From Streptococcus parasanguinis (lineage in GTDB: Bacteria; Bacillota; Bacilli; Lactobacillales; Streptococcaceae), in the NCBI GenBank assembly GCA_018365265.1, contig JAGZKI010000008.1, positions 1-49,384 of the forward strand: a stretch of 49,384 bases of DNA. The letters run 5' to 3'. The position numbers and the translations under genes were made by a program. Below the pieces are notes generated by a model. The model worked only from the letters and a program-made list of their open reading frames with translations, ran no database searches and was not told where the DNA came from. Shown here piece after piece: positions 1 to 7,664 of this stretch. The number at the start of each line of letters is the position of its first letter. Positions within the stretch are counted from its first letter, which is position 1.

Positions 1-123
1 GTGGTTGAGTGGGCTCTACTACGCTGATTTCATCAGCTTTTACAGCCCTACTCAACTGTGCGGAGGTGGGACGACGAAATCGAATTCTAACGAATTACCA
101 TTTTCTGTCCCACTCTCTTTTTT
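1..123 (+). repeat. Intergenic repeat, copy 1 (two long hairpins, terminator end)
   Basis: About 118 bp recur almost unchanged (about three differences) in inverted orientation at 27104-27221. Hairpin 1 pairs GTTGAGT (4-10) with ACTCAAC (50-56), GGGCT with AGCCC and GCTGAT with ATCAGC. Hairpin 2 pairs GTGGGAC (66-72) with GTCCCAC (107-113) and runs into a T tract at 118-123, so it can terminate transcription coming from the left. The element is cut by the window start. It looks like a dispersed streptococcal intergenic element; which named family, if any, I cannot say. Confidence 0.8.
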
Positions 124-158
124 GCTCTCATAAAAGAGTAGTTCTTTTTCTTGAAATT

Positions 159-167
159 TGATATACT
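159..167 (+). promoter_or_regulatory. Extended -10 promoter of ylbG
   Basis: TGaTATACT at 159-167 is an extended -10; the -35 region is poor. It lies 28 nt upstream of the ylbG start. Confidence 0.5.
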
Positions 168-194
168 AGTAACAGAACGAGAAAGGGATTGACC

Positions 195-473
195 ATGTTT
201 GAGAAACAAGAAAGAACAGGCTTGATTGTTAAATTGTATTACAATCGAGACGGGAAAAAATTACAATCTGTCGGAGATGTCTTGTACCATTCTAAGAAAT
301 GCCGCTATGTCCAATTGTATGTGGACAGTGACAAGGCCGATCAAGTCATGGAAGACTTAAAGAAAGAACGTTATGTCAAAAAGGTCTTGCCTTGCCATCT
401 CAAAGATTTAGATACAGATTTTGTGGGGAGTTTGCAACGATTGGAGACCCCATCTGTGGTCACAGAAGTTTAG
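195..473 (+). CDS. ylbG: YlbG family protein (UPF0298/DUF2129)
   Basis: A 92-residue soluble protein that matches the small UPF0298/YlbG family of Firmicutes by its opening (FEKQERTGLIVKLYYNRDG) and the conserved middle RYVQLYVDSDKADQV. Function unknown; some members are linked to biofilm or competence traits. A TTG at 189 would add two residues, but AAAGGG at 182-187 stands 7 nt from the ATG at 195 and only 1 nt from the TTG, so I use the ATG. It is a single-gene unit with its own extended -10 promoter and a terminator at 479-507, just ahead of the liv operon. Family assignment is fairly sure; no role is inferred. Confidence 0.88.
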   Translation: MFEKQERTGLIVKLYYNRDGKKLQSVGDVLYHSKKCRYVQLYVDSDKADQVMEDLKKERYVKKVLPCHLKDLDTDFVGSLQRLETPSVVTEV

Positions 474-478
474 AAAAC

Positions 479-507
479 GCAATCATTTGATGGATTGCGC
501 TTTTTTT
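479..507 (+). terminator. Rho-independent terminator of ylbG
   Basis: GCAATC (479-484) pairs with GATTGC (493-498) around an 8-nt loop, followed by seven T. Confidence 0.8.
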
Positions 508-508
508 A

Positions 509-537
509 TTGACAATTGTCAGATAATTCGGTATATT
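509..537 (+). promoter_or_regulatory. livJ promoter
   Basis: Consensus TTGACA at 509-514, a 17-nt spacer and TATATT at 532-537, 45 nt upstream of the livJ start. A CodY-like operator lies in the spacer. Confidence 0.8.
514..528 (+). promoter_or_regulatory. Candidate CodY operator in the livJ promoter
   Basis: AATTGTCAGATAATT matches the CodY consensus AATTTTCWGAAAATT at 13 of 15 positions and sits between the -35 and -10 boxes. CodY repression of branched-chain amino acid uptake is established in streptococci; its action here is inferred. Confidence 0.65.
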
Positions 538-581
538 CTTAATGTATTTATTTTAAGATTCATTTAAGGAGATCATTACAA

Positions 582-1739
582 ATGAAGAAAAAATTTGCTC
601 TTTCATTTTTAACCATTGCAAGTGTCGCTCTTCTTGCTGCTTGTGGTGAAGTTTCTACTTCAGGTTCAAACACAACTGGTAACGAAATCGGCAAGGAACT
701 AAAAGTCGGTTTTAACTTTGAAAAAACTGGTGAAGTAGCAGCCTACGGTAGCGCTGAACAAAAAGGTGCTCAATTGGCCGTTGATGAAATCAACGCTAAG
801 GGTGGAGCTGACGGTAAGAAGATCGTTGTCACAGATAAAGATAACAAATCTGAAACAGCTGAAGCAGCTACAGTCACTACAAACCTTGTCACTCAATCAA
901 AAGTGAACGCTCTTGTAGGACCTGCAACTTCAGGTGCTACTGCAGCAGCGGTTGCCAACGCTGGTAAAGCAGGTGTTCCATTGGTCACACCATCAGCAAC
1001 TCAAGATGATTTGACAAAAGGTCAAGATTACCTCTTCCGTGCAACCTTTATCGATAGCTTCCAAGGAAAAATCATCGCTAAGTACACAACTGATAACTTG
1101 AAAGCGAAGAAAGTCGTTCTCTACTACGATAACTCATCTGACTATGCGAAAGGGATTGCTGAAGCCTTCAAGAAATCTTACAAAGGTGAAATCGTAGCAA
1201 CAGAAACATTCCAATCTAAGGATACAGACTTCCAAGCTGCTCTTACAAAAATCAAAGATAAAGACTTCGATGCGATTGTTCTTCCAGGTTACTACACAGA
1301 AACTGGTAAGATCGTAAACCAAGCGCGTGGTATGGGAATCAAACAACCAATCATTGGTGGGGATGGATTTAGCGATGCTAAGTTCGTTGAACAAGCAACA
1401 CCTGCTGCAGCTACAGATATCTACTACGTAGCTGGATTCTCTACTGAAGGTGAAATGACTGATAAAGCCAAGAAATTCGTAGAAGCATACAAAGCGAAAT
1501 ACAATGAAGAACCTTCAATGTTCGCAGCTTTGGCTTATGATTCAGTTTACATGGTTGCAGAAGCATCTAAAGGTGCTAAGAACTCTGTCGAATTGAAAGA
1601 TAACCTTGCGAAGTTGAAAGACTTGGAAGGTGTGACTGGTACAATGTCAATTGACAAGAACCACAACCCGGTTAAATCAGCTCTTATGATTGGCTTGAAA
1701 GATGGTAAAGTCAAATCTGTTGAGTCTGTTAAACCATAA
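582..1739 (+). CDS. livJ: Branched-chain amino acid ABC transporter substrate-binding lipoprotein
   Basis: The extracellular receptor of the Leu/Ile/Val importer, 385 residues. The signal peptide ends in a lipobox LLAAC with Cys21 as the lipid-attachment residue, so it is anchored to the outer face of the membrane. The rest is a type I periplasmic-binding fold of the LivJ type: residues about 40-60 (KVGFNFEKTGEVAAYGSAEQKGAQLAVDE begins this region) and the VGPATSGATAAA segment are typical. It is first in the liv operon, starts with ATG behind AAGGAG, and has a strong promoter with a CodY-like site. A hairpin after its stop probably lets it be made in excess over the membrane parts. Confidence 0.95.
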   Translation: MKKKFALSFLTIASVALLAACGEVSTSGSNTTGNEIGKELKVGFNFEKTGEVAAYGSAEQKGAQLAVDEINAKGGADGKKIVVTDKDNKSETAEAATVTTNLVTQSKVNALVGPATSGATAAAVANAGKAGVPLVTPSATQDDLTKGQDYLFRATFIDSFQGKIIAKYTTDNLKAKKVVLYYDNSSDYAKGIAEAFKKSYKGEIVATETFQSKDTDFQAALTKIKDKDFDAIVLPGYYTETGKIVNQARGMGIKQPIIGGDGFSDAKFVEQATPAAATDIYYVAGFSTEGEMTDKAKKFVEAYKAKYNEEPSMFAALAYDSVYMVAEASKGAKNSVELKDNLAKLKDLEGVTGTMSIDKNHNPVKSALMIGLKDGKVKSVESVKP

Positions 1740-1761
1740 TTATCATTTGTTGTTTGTACAA

Positions 1762-1800
1762 GAGGCTGGGAGAATGAAAATTCCTGGCCTCGCTCTTTAT
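1762..1800 (+). terminator. Hairpin between livJ and livH (partial terminator)
   Basis: GAGGCTGGGA (1762-1771) pairs with TCCTGGCCTC (1782-1791) over 10 bp with two wobbles. The following CTCTTTAT is a weak U tract, so partial termination or mRNA stabilisation is likely. Confidence 0.55.
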
Positions 1801-1820
1801 TGTTAGAAAGGATGGTTCAA

Positions 1821-2690
1821 ATGCTCCAGCAATTAGTGAACGGTCTAATCTTGGGAAGTGTCTATGCACTCTTGGCCCTTGGTTATACCATGGTGTATGG
1901 AATTATCAAATTGATCAACTTTGCCCATGGGGATATCTACATGGTAGGTGCCTTTATGGGATATTTCTTATTGAACTCATGGAAAGTGAACTTCTTTGTA
2001 GCCTTGCTCCTAGCCATGGTTGGGACAGCTATTTTAGGGGTTGTAATTGAATACCTGGCTTATCGTCCGCTTCGTCATTCGACTCGGATTGCAGCCTTGA
2101 TCACAGCCATCGGGGTTTCCTTCTTGCTCGAATATGGGATGGTCTTCTTCGTCGGTGCCAATACCCGTTCCTTCCCGCAAGTGATTAAAACGGTTCGTTA
2201 CAACTTCGGTCCTATTTCAATCTCCAATATTCAGTTGATGATCTTGGGAGTGTCTGTTTTCTTGATGGTCGCTCTTCAATTTATTATTCAAAAGACAAAG
2301 ATGGGGAAAGCCATGCGGGCTGTATCTGTCGATAGTGATGCCGCTCAATTGATGGGGATTAACGTAAACCGTACGATCAGCTTTACCTTTGCTTTGGGAT
2401 CAGCCTTGGCAGGTGCTGGTGGTGTCTTGATTGGTTTGTATTACAACTCGATCGAGCCTTTGATGGGGATGACACCAGGGATCAAAGCCTTTGTCGCAGC
2501 CGTTCTTGGAGGAATCGGAATCATTCCAGGTGCTGCCCTAGGTGGATTTGTGATCGGTTTGTTGGAAACCTTCGCTACAGCGATCGGTCTTTCAGACTTC
2601 CGTGATGCCATTGTGTATGCCATCTTGATTGTGATCTTGCTCATCCGTCCAGCAGGTATCCTCGGTAAAAATGTGAAAGAGAAGGTGTAA
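1821..2690 (+). CDS. livH: Branched-chain amino acid ABC transporter permease LivH
   Basis: One of two membrane subunits of the Leu/Ile/Val importer, 289 residues and very hydrophobic, with the LivH hallmark LINFAHGDIYMVGAF near residue 30-45 and the EAA-type cytoplasmic loop (GKAMRAVSVDSDAAQLMGI) that docks on the ATPases. An in-frame TTG lies at 1800, but AGAAAGG at 1805-1811 fits the ATG at 1821, and that start gives the usual family length. It follows livJ after a hairpin and is 3 nt from livM. Partners are LivM, LivG and LivF from the same mRNA. Confidence 0.93.
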   Translation: MLQQLVNGLILGSVYALLALGYTMVYGIIKLINFAHGDIYMVGAFMGYFLLNSWKVNFFVALLLAMVGTAILGVVIEYLAYRPLRHSTRIAALITAIGVSFLLEYGMVFFVGANTRSFPQVIKTVRYNFGPISISNIQLMILGVSVFLMVALQFIIQKTKMGKAMRAVSVDSDAAQLMGINVNRTISFTFALGSALAGAGGVLIGLYYNSIEPLMGMTPGIKAFVAAVLGGIGIIPGAALGGFVIGLLETFATAIGLSDFRDAIVYAILIVILLIRPAGILGKNVKEKV

Positions 2691-2693
2691 GCC

Positions 2694-3641
2694 ATGAAAC
2701 AAAATTTAAAAGTGAATTTAGTCTGGCTTGGTCTTTTGGTCGCAGGTTTTGCCTTGATCCAAGTCTTGGTTGCAGCGGGTGTGCTCAACCTCTTCTATAT
2801 CCAAATTTTAGAACAAATCGGAATTAATATTATCCTTGCAGTTGGCTTGAACCTCATTGTTGGTTTCTCAGGTCAATTCTCACTTGGGCATGCCGGATTT
2901 ATGGCGATTGGTGCCTACTCTGCAGCTATTCTCGGTTCTAAATCACCAACCTATGGGGCTTTCTTTGGTGCGATGGTTTTAGGTGCTTTGATTGCTGGTG
3001 TCGTTGCCTTGATCGTTGGGGTTCCAACCCTTCGTTTGAAAGGGGACTACCTCGCTATTGCGACACTTGGGGTTTCTGAAATCATTCGGATCTTGATCGT
3101 CAATGGTGGTACTCTAACAAATGGTGCTGCTGGGATCCTTGGTTTGCCAGCCTTTACAACTTGGCAATTGGTTTACCTCTTTGTTGTCATTACAACGATC
3201 TTTACGATTAACTTCTTACGCAGTCCAATTGGACGCTCTACCCTTTCTGTTCGTGAAGATGAAATCGCAGCAGAATCTGTTGGGATCAATACGACCAAAG
3301 TCAAAGTCATCGCCTTTGTATTTGGTGCGATCACAGCGGCGATTGCTGGATCTCTCCAAGCTGGCTTTATCGGCTCTGTTGTTCCTAAAGATTACTCTTT
3401 CACCAATACCATTAATGTCTTGATCATTGTCGTATTTGGTGGTTTGGGATCAATGTCAGGAACAGTTGTGGCAGCCATCGTCTTGGGTATCTTGAATATG
3501 GTGCTTCAAGACTTCTCAAGTGTACGTATGATCATTTACTCATTGGCTTTGATTCTCGTGATGATCTTCCGTCCAGGTGGTCTTCTTGGAACATGGGAAT
3601 TCAGCTTGAAAAAACTACTCTCAAAAAAGGAGGCTAACTAA
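2694..3641 (+). CDS. livM: Branched-chain amino acid ABC transporter permease LivM
   Basis: Second permease of the Leu/Ile/Val importer, 315 residues with many membrane spans. It carries the LivM signature NLIVGFSGQFSLGHAGFMAIG near residues 54-74 and an EAA-like loop (IGRSTLSVREDEIAAESVGI) around residues 178-198 for contact with the ATPases. Its TAA overlaps the livG ATG by one base, which suggests translational coupling. Nothing looks broken. Confidence 0.93.
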   Translation: MKQNLKVNLVWLGLLVAGFALIQVLVAAGVLNLFYIQILEQIGINIILAVGLNLIVGFSGQFSLGHAGFMAIGAYSAAILGSKSPTYGAFFGAMVLGALIAGVVALIVGVPTLRLKGDYLAIATLGVSEIIRILIVNGGTLTNGAAGILGLPAFTTWQLVYLFVVITTIFTINFLRSPIGRSTLSVREDEIAAESVGINTTKVKVIAFVFGAITAAIAGSLQAGFIGSVVPKDYSFTNTINVLIIVVFGGLGSMSGTVVAAIVLGILNMVLQDFSSVRMIIYSLALILVMIFRPGGLLGTWEFSLKKLLSKKEAN

Positions 3642-4405
3642 TGGCACTTCTTGAAGTAAAAAATTTAACAAAAAACTTTGGTGGTTTGACAGCCGTTGGG
3701 GATGTGACCATGGAACTTAATGAAGGGGAATTGGTTGGTTTGATCGGACCCAACGGTGCCGGGAAAACAACCCTCTTCAACCTCCTAACAGGGGTATATG
3801 AACCAAGTGAAGGGACCATTACCTTAGATGGTCAGCTGCTAAATGGAAAAGCACCCTATAAAATCGCTGCTGGTGGTCTGGGACGAACTTTCCAAAATAT
3901 TCGTCTCTTTAAAGATTTGAGCGTTTTGGACAATGTCTTGATTGCCTTTGCCAATCACCACAAACCACATGTCTTTGCGAGTCTTTTCCGCTTGCCAAGC
4001 TATTACAAGAATGAAGAAGCTTTGAAAGCGAAAGCCCTTGAATTGTTAGCGATTTTTGGTCTGGAAAAAGAAGCAGATACCTTGGCCAAAAACTTAGCTT
4101 ACGGACAACAACGTCACTTGGAGATCGTTCGTGCCCTTGCTACAGAGCCAAAAATCCTCTTCTTGGATGAACCTGCTGCAGGGATGAACCCTCAAGAAAC
4201 AGCAGAATTGACCCAATTGATCCGTCGCATTCAAAAAGAATTTAATATTACGATTATGCTGATCGAGCACGATATGAGCTTGGTCATGGAAGTAACAGAA
4301 CGGATTTATGTATTGGAATATGGTCGCTTGATTGCCCATGGTACGCCAGATGAAATCAAGACCAACAAACGCGTAATCGAAGCCTATCTAGGAGGTGAAG
4401 CCTAA
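3641..4405 (+). CDS. livG: Branched-chain amino acid ABC transporter ATPase LivG
   Basis: Cytoplasmic ATPase of the Leu/Ile/Val importer, 254 residues. Walker A is GPNGAGKTT (residues 36-44), the signature region is LAYGQQRHLEIVRAL (the LSGGQ variant usual for LivG), and Walker B plus catalytic Glu is ILFLDEPAAGMNP. The long insert between Walker A and signature and the C-terminal EYGRLIAHGTPDEI are typical of LivG rather than LivF. It overlaps livM and livF by single bases, so the four proteins are probably made in step. Confidence 0.94.
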   Translation: MALLEVKNLTKNFGGLTAVGDVTMELNEGELVGLIGPNGAGKTTLFNLLTGVYEPSEGTITLDGQLLNGKAPYKIAAGGLGRTFQNIRLFKDLSVLDNVLIAFANHHKPHVFASLFRLPSYYKNEEALKAKALELLAIFGLEKEADTLAKNLAYGQQRHLEIVRALATEPKILFLDEPAAGMNPQETAELTQLIRRIQKEFNITIMLIEHDMSLVMEVTERIYVLEYGRLIAHGTPDEIKTNKRVIEAYLGGEA

Positions 4406-5115
4406 TGTCTATGTTAAAAGTTGAAAATCTTTCTGTACACTATGGCATGATCCAGGCTGTCCGTGATGTCAGTTTCGAGGTAAACGAAGGGGAAGTTGTT
4501 TCTCTTATCGGTGCTAACGGTGCTGGGAAAACATCTATTCTTCGTACCATTTCAGGTTTGGTGCGTCCAAGTGCTGGGAAAATCGAATTTTTGGGTCAGG
4601 AGATTCAAAAGGTTCCGGCTCAAAAGATTGTAGCAGCAGGACTCTCTCAAGTTCCAGAAGGCCGCCACGTCTTTCCAGGCTTGACCGTTATGGAAAACTT
4701 GGAGATGGGAGCTTTCTTGAAAAAAGATCGAGAAGAAAATCAAGCTAACTTGAAGAAAGTCTTTTCTCGTTTCCCACGTTTGGAAGAACGGAAGAACCAA
4801 GATGCAGCAACCCTATCTGGTGGGGAACAACAAATGCTTGCAATGGGTCGTGCACTTATGTCAACGCCAAAACTCTTGCTTCTGGATGAACCTTCTATGG
4901 GATTGGCCCCAATCTTTATCCAAGAAATTTTTGATATCATCCAAGATATCCAAAAACAAGGGACAACTGTTCTCTTGATCGAGCAAAATGCCAACAAGGC
5001 TCTTGCCATCGCAGACCGCGGTTATGTTTTGGAAACAGGGAAAGTCGTTCTTACTGGAACAGGAAAAGAACTCTTAGCCTCAGAAGAAGTCCGCAAGGCC
5101 TACCTTGGTGGATAA
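4405..5115 (+). CDS. livF: Branched-chain amino acid ABC transporter ATPase LivF
   Basis: Second ATPase of the importer, 236 residues. It has Walker A GANGAGKTS (36-44), the LivF marker SQVPEGRHVFPGLTVMENL, signature LSGGEQQ and Walker B LLLLDEPSMGLAP. GGAGGTGA upstream supports the ATG at 4405; a second Met two codons later is an alternative. It is the last liv gene and is closed by a strong terminator at 5145-5172. Confidence 0.94.
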   Translation: MSMLKVENLSVHYGMIQAVRDVSFEVNEGEVVSLIGANGAGKTSILRTISGLVRPSAGKIEFLGQEIQKVPAQKIVAAGLSQVPEGRHVFPGLTVMENLEMGAFLKKDREENQANLKKVFSRFPRLEERKNQDAATLSGGEQQMLAMGRALMSTPKLLLLDEPSMGLAPIFIQEIFDIIQDIQKQGTTVLLIEQNANKALAIADRGYVLETGKVVLTGTGKELLASEEVRKAYLGG

Positions 5116-5144
5116 GATTTCTAAAGTTCACTAGAATATTAAAA

Positions 5145-5172
5145 AGAAAGGTCCTGAAGACCTTTCTTTTTT
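5145..5172 (+). terminator. Terminator of the liv operon
   Basis: AGAAAGGTC (5145-5153) pairs with GACCTTTCT (5159-5167), followed by a T tract. Confidence 0.85.
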
Positions 5173-5230
5173 CATCCCTCTTGTTTGATTTTTCTAAATT
5201 TTGAAAACAAGAGAAAACTGCTGAAAGCGT

Positions 5231-5259
5231 TTGAAATCATTCTTAAAATCAAGTATAAT
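5231..5259 (+). promoter_or_regulatory. Promoter of the CBS-domain gene
   Basis: TTGAAA (5231-5236), 17-nt spacer, consensus TATAAT (5254-5259); 30 nt upstream of the ATG at 5290. The open reading frame extends upstream of this promoter, which argues against the earlier in-frame start at 5185. Confidence 0.8.
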
Positions 5260-5289
5260 AAAACTAATAAAAGCATAGGAGAACTTGTT

Positions 5290-5946
5290 ATGGCTGTTAA
5301 AGATTTTATGACACGTAAAGTGGTTTACATTAGTCCAGATACTACAATTGCCCACGCGGCAGATTTGATGCGCGAACAAGGTTTGCACCGTTTGCCAGTC
5401 ATTGAAAACGATAAATTGGTTGGGTTGGTGACAGAAGGTACGATTGCAGAAGCAAGTCCATCTAAAGCAACAAGCTTGTCTATTTTCGAGATGAACTATC
5501 TGTTGAACAAGACTAAGGTTAAAGATGTCATGCTTCGCGATGTCATTACCGTCTCTAAATTTGCCAGCTTAGAAGATGCGACCTACCTCATGTATAAGAA
5601 CAAGGTGGGAATTCTTCCAGTCGTGGACAATGACCAAGTATCCGGTGTCATCACAGACCGTGATATTTTCCGTGCTTTCCTTGAAGTATCCGGTTATGGA
5701 GAAGAAGGAGTTCGTGTTCGCTTTGTGACAGAAGATAAGGTTGGCGTTCTAGAACAAATCATTCACTTGATTGTAGAAGAAGGATATAACATCGCCAATA
5801 CAGTCAATATCCCAACAAAAGACGATCGTGTGGTTATCGAAGTCCAAATTGATGGGGTGACAGATCTAGAAGGAATCCGTAGTAAATTTGAAGCTAACGG
5901 TTTGAAAGTCGATGAAATCACTCGAACAACTGCAAAAGCTATTTAA
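5290..5946 (+). CDS. CBS-CBS-ACT domain protein (AcuB-like)
   Basis: A 218-residue soluble protein with two CBS motifs: residues about 5-60 (VKDFMTRKVVYISPDTTIAHAA begins it) and about 75-135 (VKDVMLRDVITVSKFASLEDA), then an ACT-like C-terminal domain (VRFVTEDKVGVLEQIIHLI). Such proteins sense adenine nucleotides or amino acids; they are often named AcuB after the Bacillus acetoin gene, but that role is not shown for streptococci. The start is fixed by the promoter at 5231-5259 and AGGAGAAC just before the ATG. It follows the liv operon as its own unit; the ACT domain and position hint at amino-acid sensing, which is inference only. Confidence 0.88.
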   Translation: MAVKDFMTRKVVYISPDTTIAHAADLMREQGLHRLPVIENDKLVGLVTEGTIAEASPSKATSLSIFEMNYLLNKTKVKDVMLRDVITVSKFASLEDATYLMYKNKVGILPVVDNDQVSGVITDRDIFRAFLEVSGYGEEGVRVRFVTEDKVGVLEQIIHLIVEEGYNIANTVNIPTKDDRVVIEVQIDGVTDLEGIRSKFEANGLKVDEITRTTAKAI

Positions 5947-5947
5947 T

Positions 5948-5987
5948 AAAAAATCAGGCTAGATGAGAATCCAGTCTGATTTTTTCT
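5948..5987. terminator. Bidirectional terminator between converging genes
   Basis: AATCAGGCT (5952-5960) pairs with AGTCTGATT (5973-5981), with A tracts on the left and T tracts on the right, so it can serve both the CBS gene and the YitT-type gene. Confidence 0.75.
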
Positions 5988-5988
5988 A

Positions 5989-6876
5989 TTAACGGGTAAT
6001 GGGTTGTTTTTCTTTATCTAAAGTAAAGCCTTCGCCGAGAATTTCATGGGCTTCAGAAATGGTGATGAAGGCGAATGGATCGATCTGATTGATGATGTCT
6101 TTCATTTGTTTCATCTCATTCCGTGAAACGACACAGTAGACGATATCCAGGTCCTTACGGCTGTAATAGCCCATCCCGCGGATAAAGGTAATCCCGCGAC
6201 CCAGATCGTCGGATACTTTTTGGGCAATTTCTTCTGGTTTAGATGTGACGATAAGGAAGCCTTTTCCAGCAAAACCACCTTCTCCAATCAAGTCGATCAC
6301 AAGGGTGTCAATCAGGATAAAGAAGAGGGTATACATAGCCGTACGGACATCTTGGAAGACAACGACAACAGTTATCAGAACAATGGCATCTACAATCAAC
6401 ATGAGTTTTCCCATACTGAGGGAAGTGTATTTGTTAAAGATGCGAGCGAGGATATCTGTTCCTCCAGTAGTTCCACCAGCATTGAAGATGATCCCTAGCC
6501 CCAAACCAAGCACAACCCCTGAGGCGATACAGGCAAGCAGAATATCTCCTTTAAAGGCTGTAAAGATAAAGTGATGGTAGTGGTGGCTGAGGGGCATGGC
6601 TTCAAAAATCGCCATCCAAGCCGAAACCGAGAAAGTCCCAAGTAAGCTCAGATAAAGAGATTTTTTGCCCAGCAGTTTCCAAGCCAGAACGAAGAGAGGG
6701 ATATTGATCAGCAAGTTCATCAGGGATACGGGGACTTTTAAGAGGTAATAGGTGATCAAGGTAATCCCTGTCGCTCCTCCTTCATAGAAGTGAAAGGGAA
6801 TGACCAAAAAATAGATCCCAAATGAAAAAATGCCGGCCCCCAAGATGATAGCCAGAATATCTTTAAATTTAAACAT
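5989..6876 (-). CDS. YitT family membrane protein (DUF161 + DUF2179)
   Basis: A 295-residue protein with five or six N-terminal membrane segments containing the family motif FYEGGATGITLITYYL and the glycine-rich NAGGTTGGTDILARI, then a cytoplasmic DUF2179 domain from about residue 220 (GRGITFIRGMGYYSRKDLDI). The family is wide in Firmicutes and usually has several paralogues; the transported substrate, if any, is unknown. AGGAGACAACC stands just upstream of the ATG at 6876 on the minus strand. It is a single-gene unit converging on the CBS gene and divergent from tmk. Confidence 0.88.
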   Translation of the reverse strand: MFKFKDILAIILGAGIFSFGIYFLVIPFHFYEGGATGITLITYYLLKVPVSLMNLLINIPLFVLAWKLLGKKSLYLSLLGTFSVSAWMAIFEAMPLSHHYHHFIFTAFKGDILLACIASGVVLGLGLGIIFNAGGTTGGTDILARIFNKYTSLSMGKLMLIVDAIVLITVVVVFQDVRTAMYTLFFILIDTLVIDLIGEGGFAGKGFLIVTSKPEEIAQKVSDDLGRGITFIRGMGYYSRKDLDIVYCVVSRNEMKQMKDIINQIDPFAFITISEAHEILGEGFTLDKEKQPITR

Positions 6877-7025
6877 GATAGGTTGTCTCCTAAAACTTTA
6901 TAAGAACATTGTAACAAAAAAGTGAAAAAATGAAAATGACTTTGAAAAATTTTCTCTCCTAAAATACAAGATTTTTACCCTTATTTTTGGTAAAATAAAA
7001 AGAAGAAAACTAGAAAGAGGATACT
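6877..7025. promoter_or_regulatory. Divergent promoter region of the YitT-type gene and tmk
   Basis: AT-rich 149-nt gap. A likely plus-strand -10 is TAAAAT at 6991-6996, 29 nt upstream of tmk; no good -35 is visible. A minus-strand -10-like TATAAA lies near 6899. No other feature is seen. Confidence 0.35.
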
Positions 7026-7664
7026 ATGGTAAACGGTACATTAATTTCATTTGAAGGTCCAGAAGGAGCGGGGAAATCATCGGTCCTAGAAGCCGTTTTG
7101 CCTCTACTTGAAGAAAAAGGAATTCCTTTTATTACAACCCGTGAACCAGGCGGTGTAGACATTGCAGAAAAGATCCGCCAAGTCATTTTAGATCCAAACC
7201 ATACTAGTATGGATGCCAAGACCGAGTTGTTGCTCTATATTGCTAGTCGCCGCCAGCATTTGGTGGAACGTGTCTTGCCAGCCCTTTCAGCTGGGAAGGT
7301 TGTCTTGATGGACCGCTTTATTGACAGCTCGGTGGCTTATCAAGGGTATGGCCGCGGCCTGAGTGTGGAAGATATCGAGTGGCTCAATCAATTCGCGACA
7401 GATGGTCTTAAACCAGATCTCACCCTTTACTTTGATCTGGATGTCGAAGAAGGGCTCGCTCGAATTGCGAAAAACCAAGAGCGGGAAGTCAATCGTTTGG
7501 ATTTGGAAGGTTTGGAGCTTCACCAAAAAGTCAGACAAGGTTATTTGGCCTTGTATGAAAAGGAACCAGAGCGCATTGTGAAAATCGATGCCAGTCAATC
7601 CTTTGAAGCAGTCTTTGCAGATGTCTTGGCTGTTTTAGAAAATCGCTTGGGGATATTGAAATGA
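7026..7664 (+). CDS. tmk: Thymidylate kinase
   Basis: Phosphorylates dTMP to dTDP with ATP, the last specific step of dTTP supply. The 212-residue protein has the P-loop FEGPEGAGKSS at residues 9-19, the DR(F/Y) motif with DRFIDSSVAYQGYGRG, and a normal family length. AAAGAGG precedes the ATG. Its TGA overlaps the holB ATG (ATGA), so tmk and holB are translationally coupled, an order conserved in Firmicutes. Confidence 0.96.
   Translation: MVNGTLISFEGPEGAGKSSVLEAVLPLLEEKGIPFITTREPGGVDIAEKIRQVILDPNHTSMDAKTELLLYIASRRQHLVERVLPALSAGKVVLMDRFIDSSVAYQGYGRGLSVEDIEWLNQFATDGLKPDLTLYFDLDVEEGLARIAKNQEREVNRLDLEGLELHQKVRQGYLALYEKEPERIVKIDASQSFEAVFADVLAVLENRLGILK

Noticed and set aside
527..543. 17-nt identity between the livJ promoter and 14893-14909 (TTCGGTATATTCTTAAT)
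   Set aside because: The second site belongs to a degenerate repeat whose other copies differ here, so the match is probably chance.
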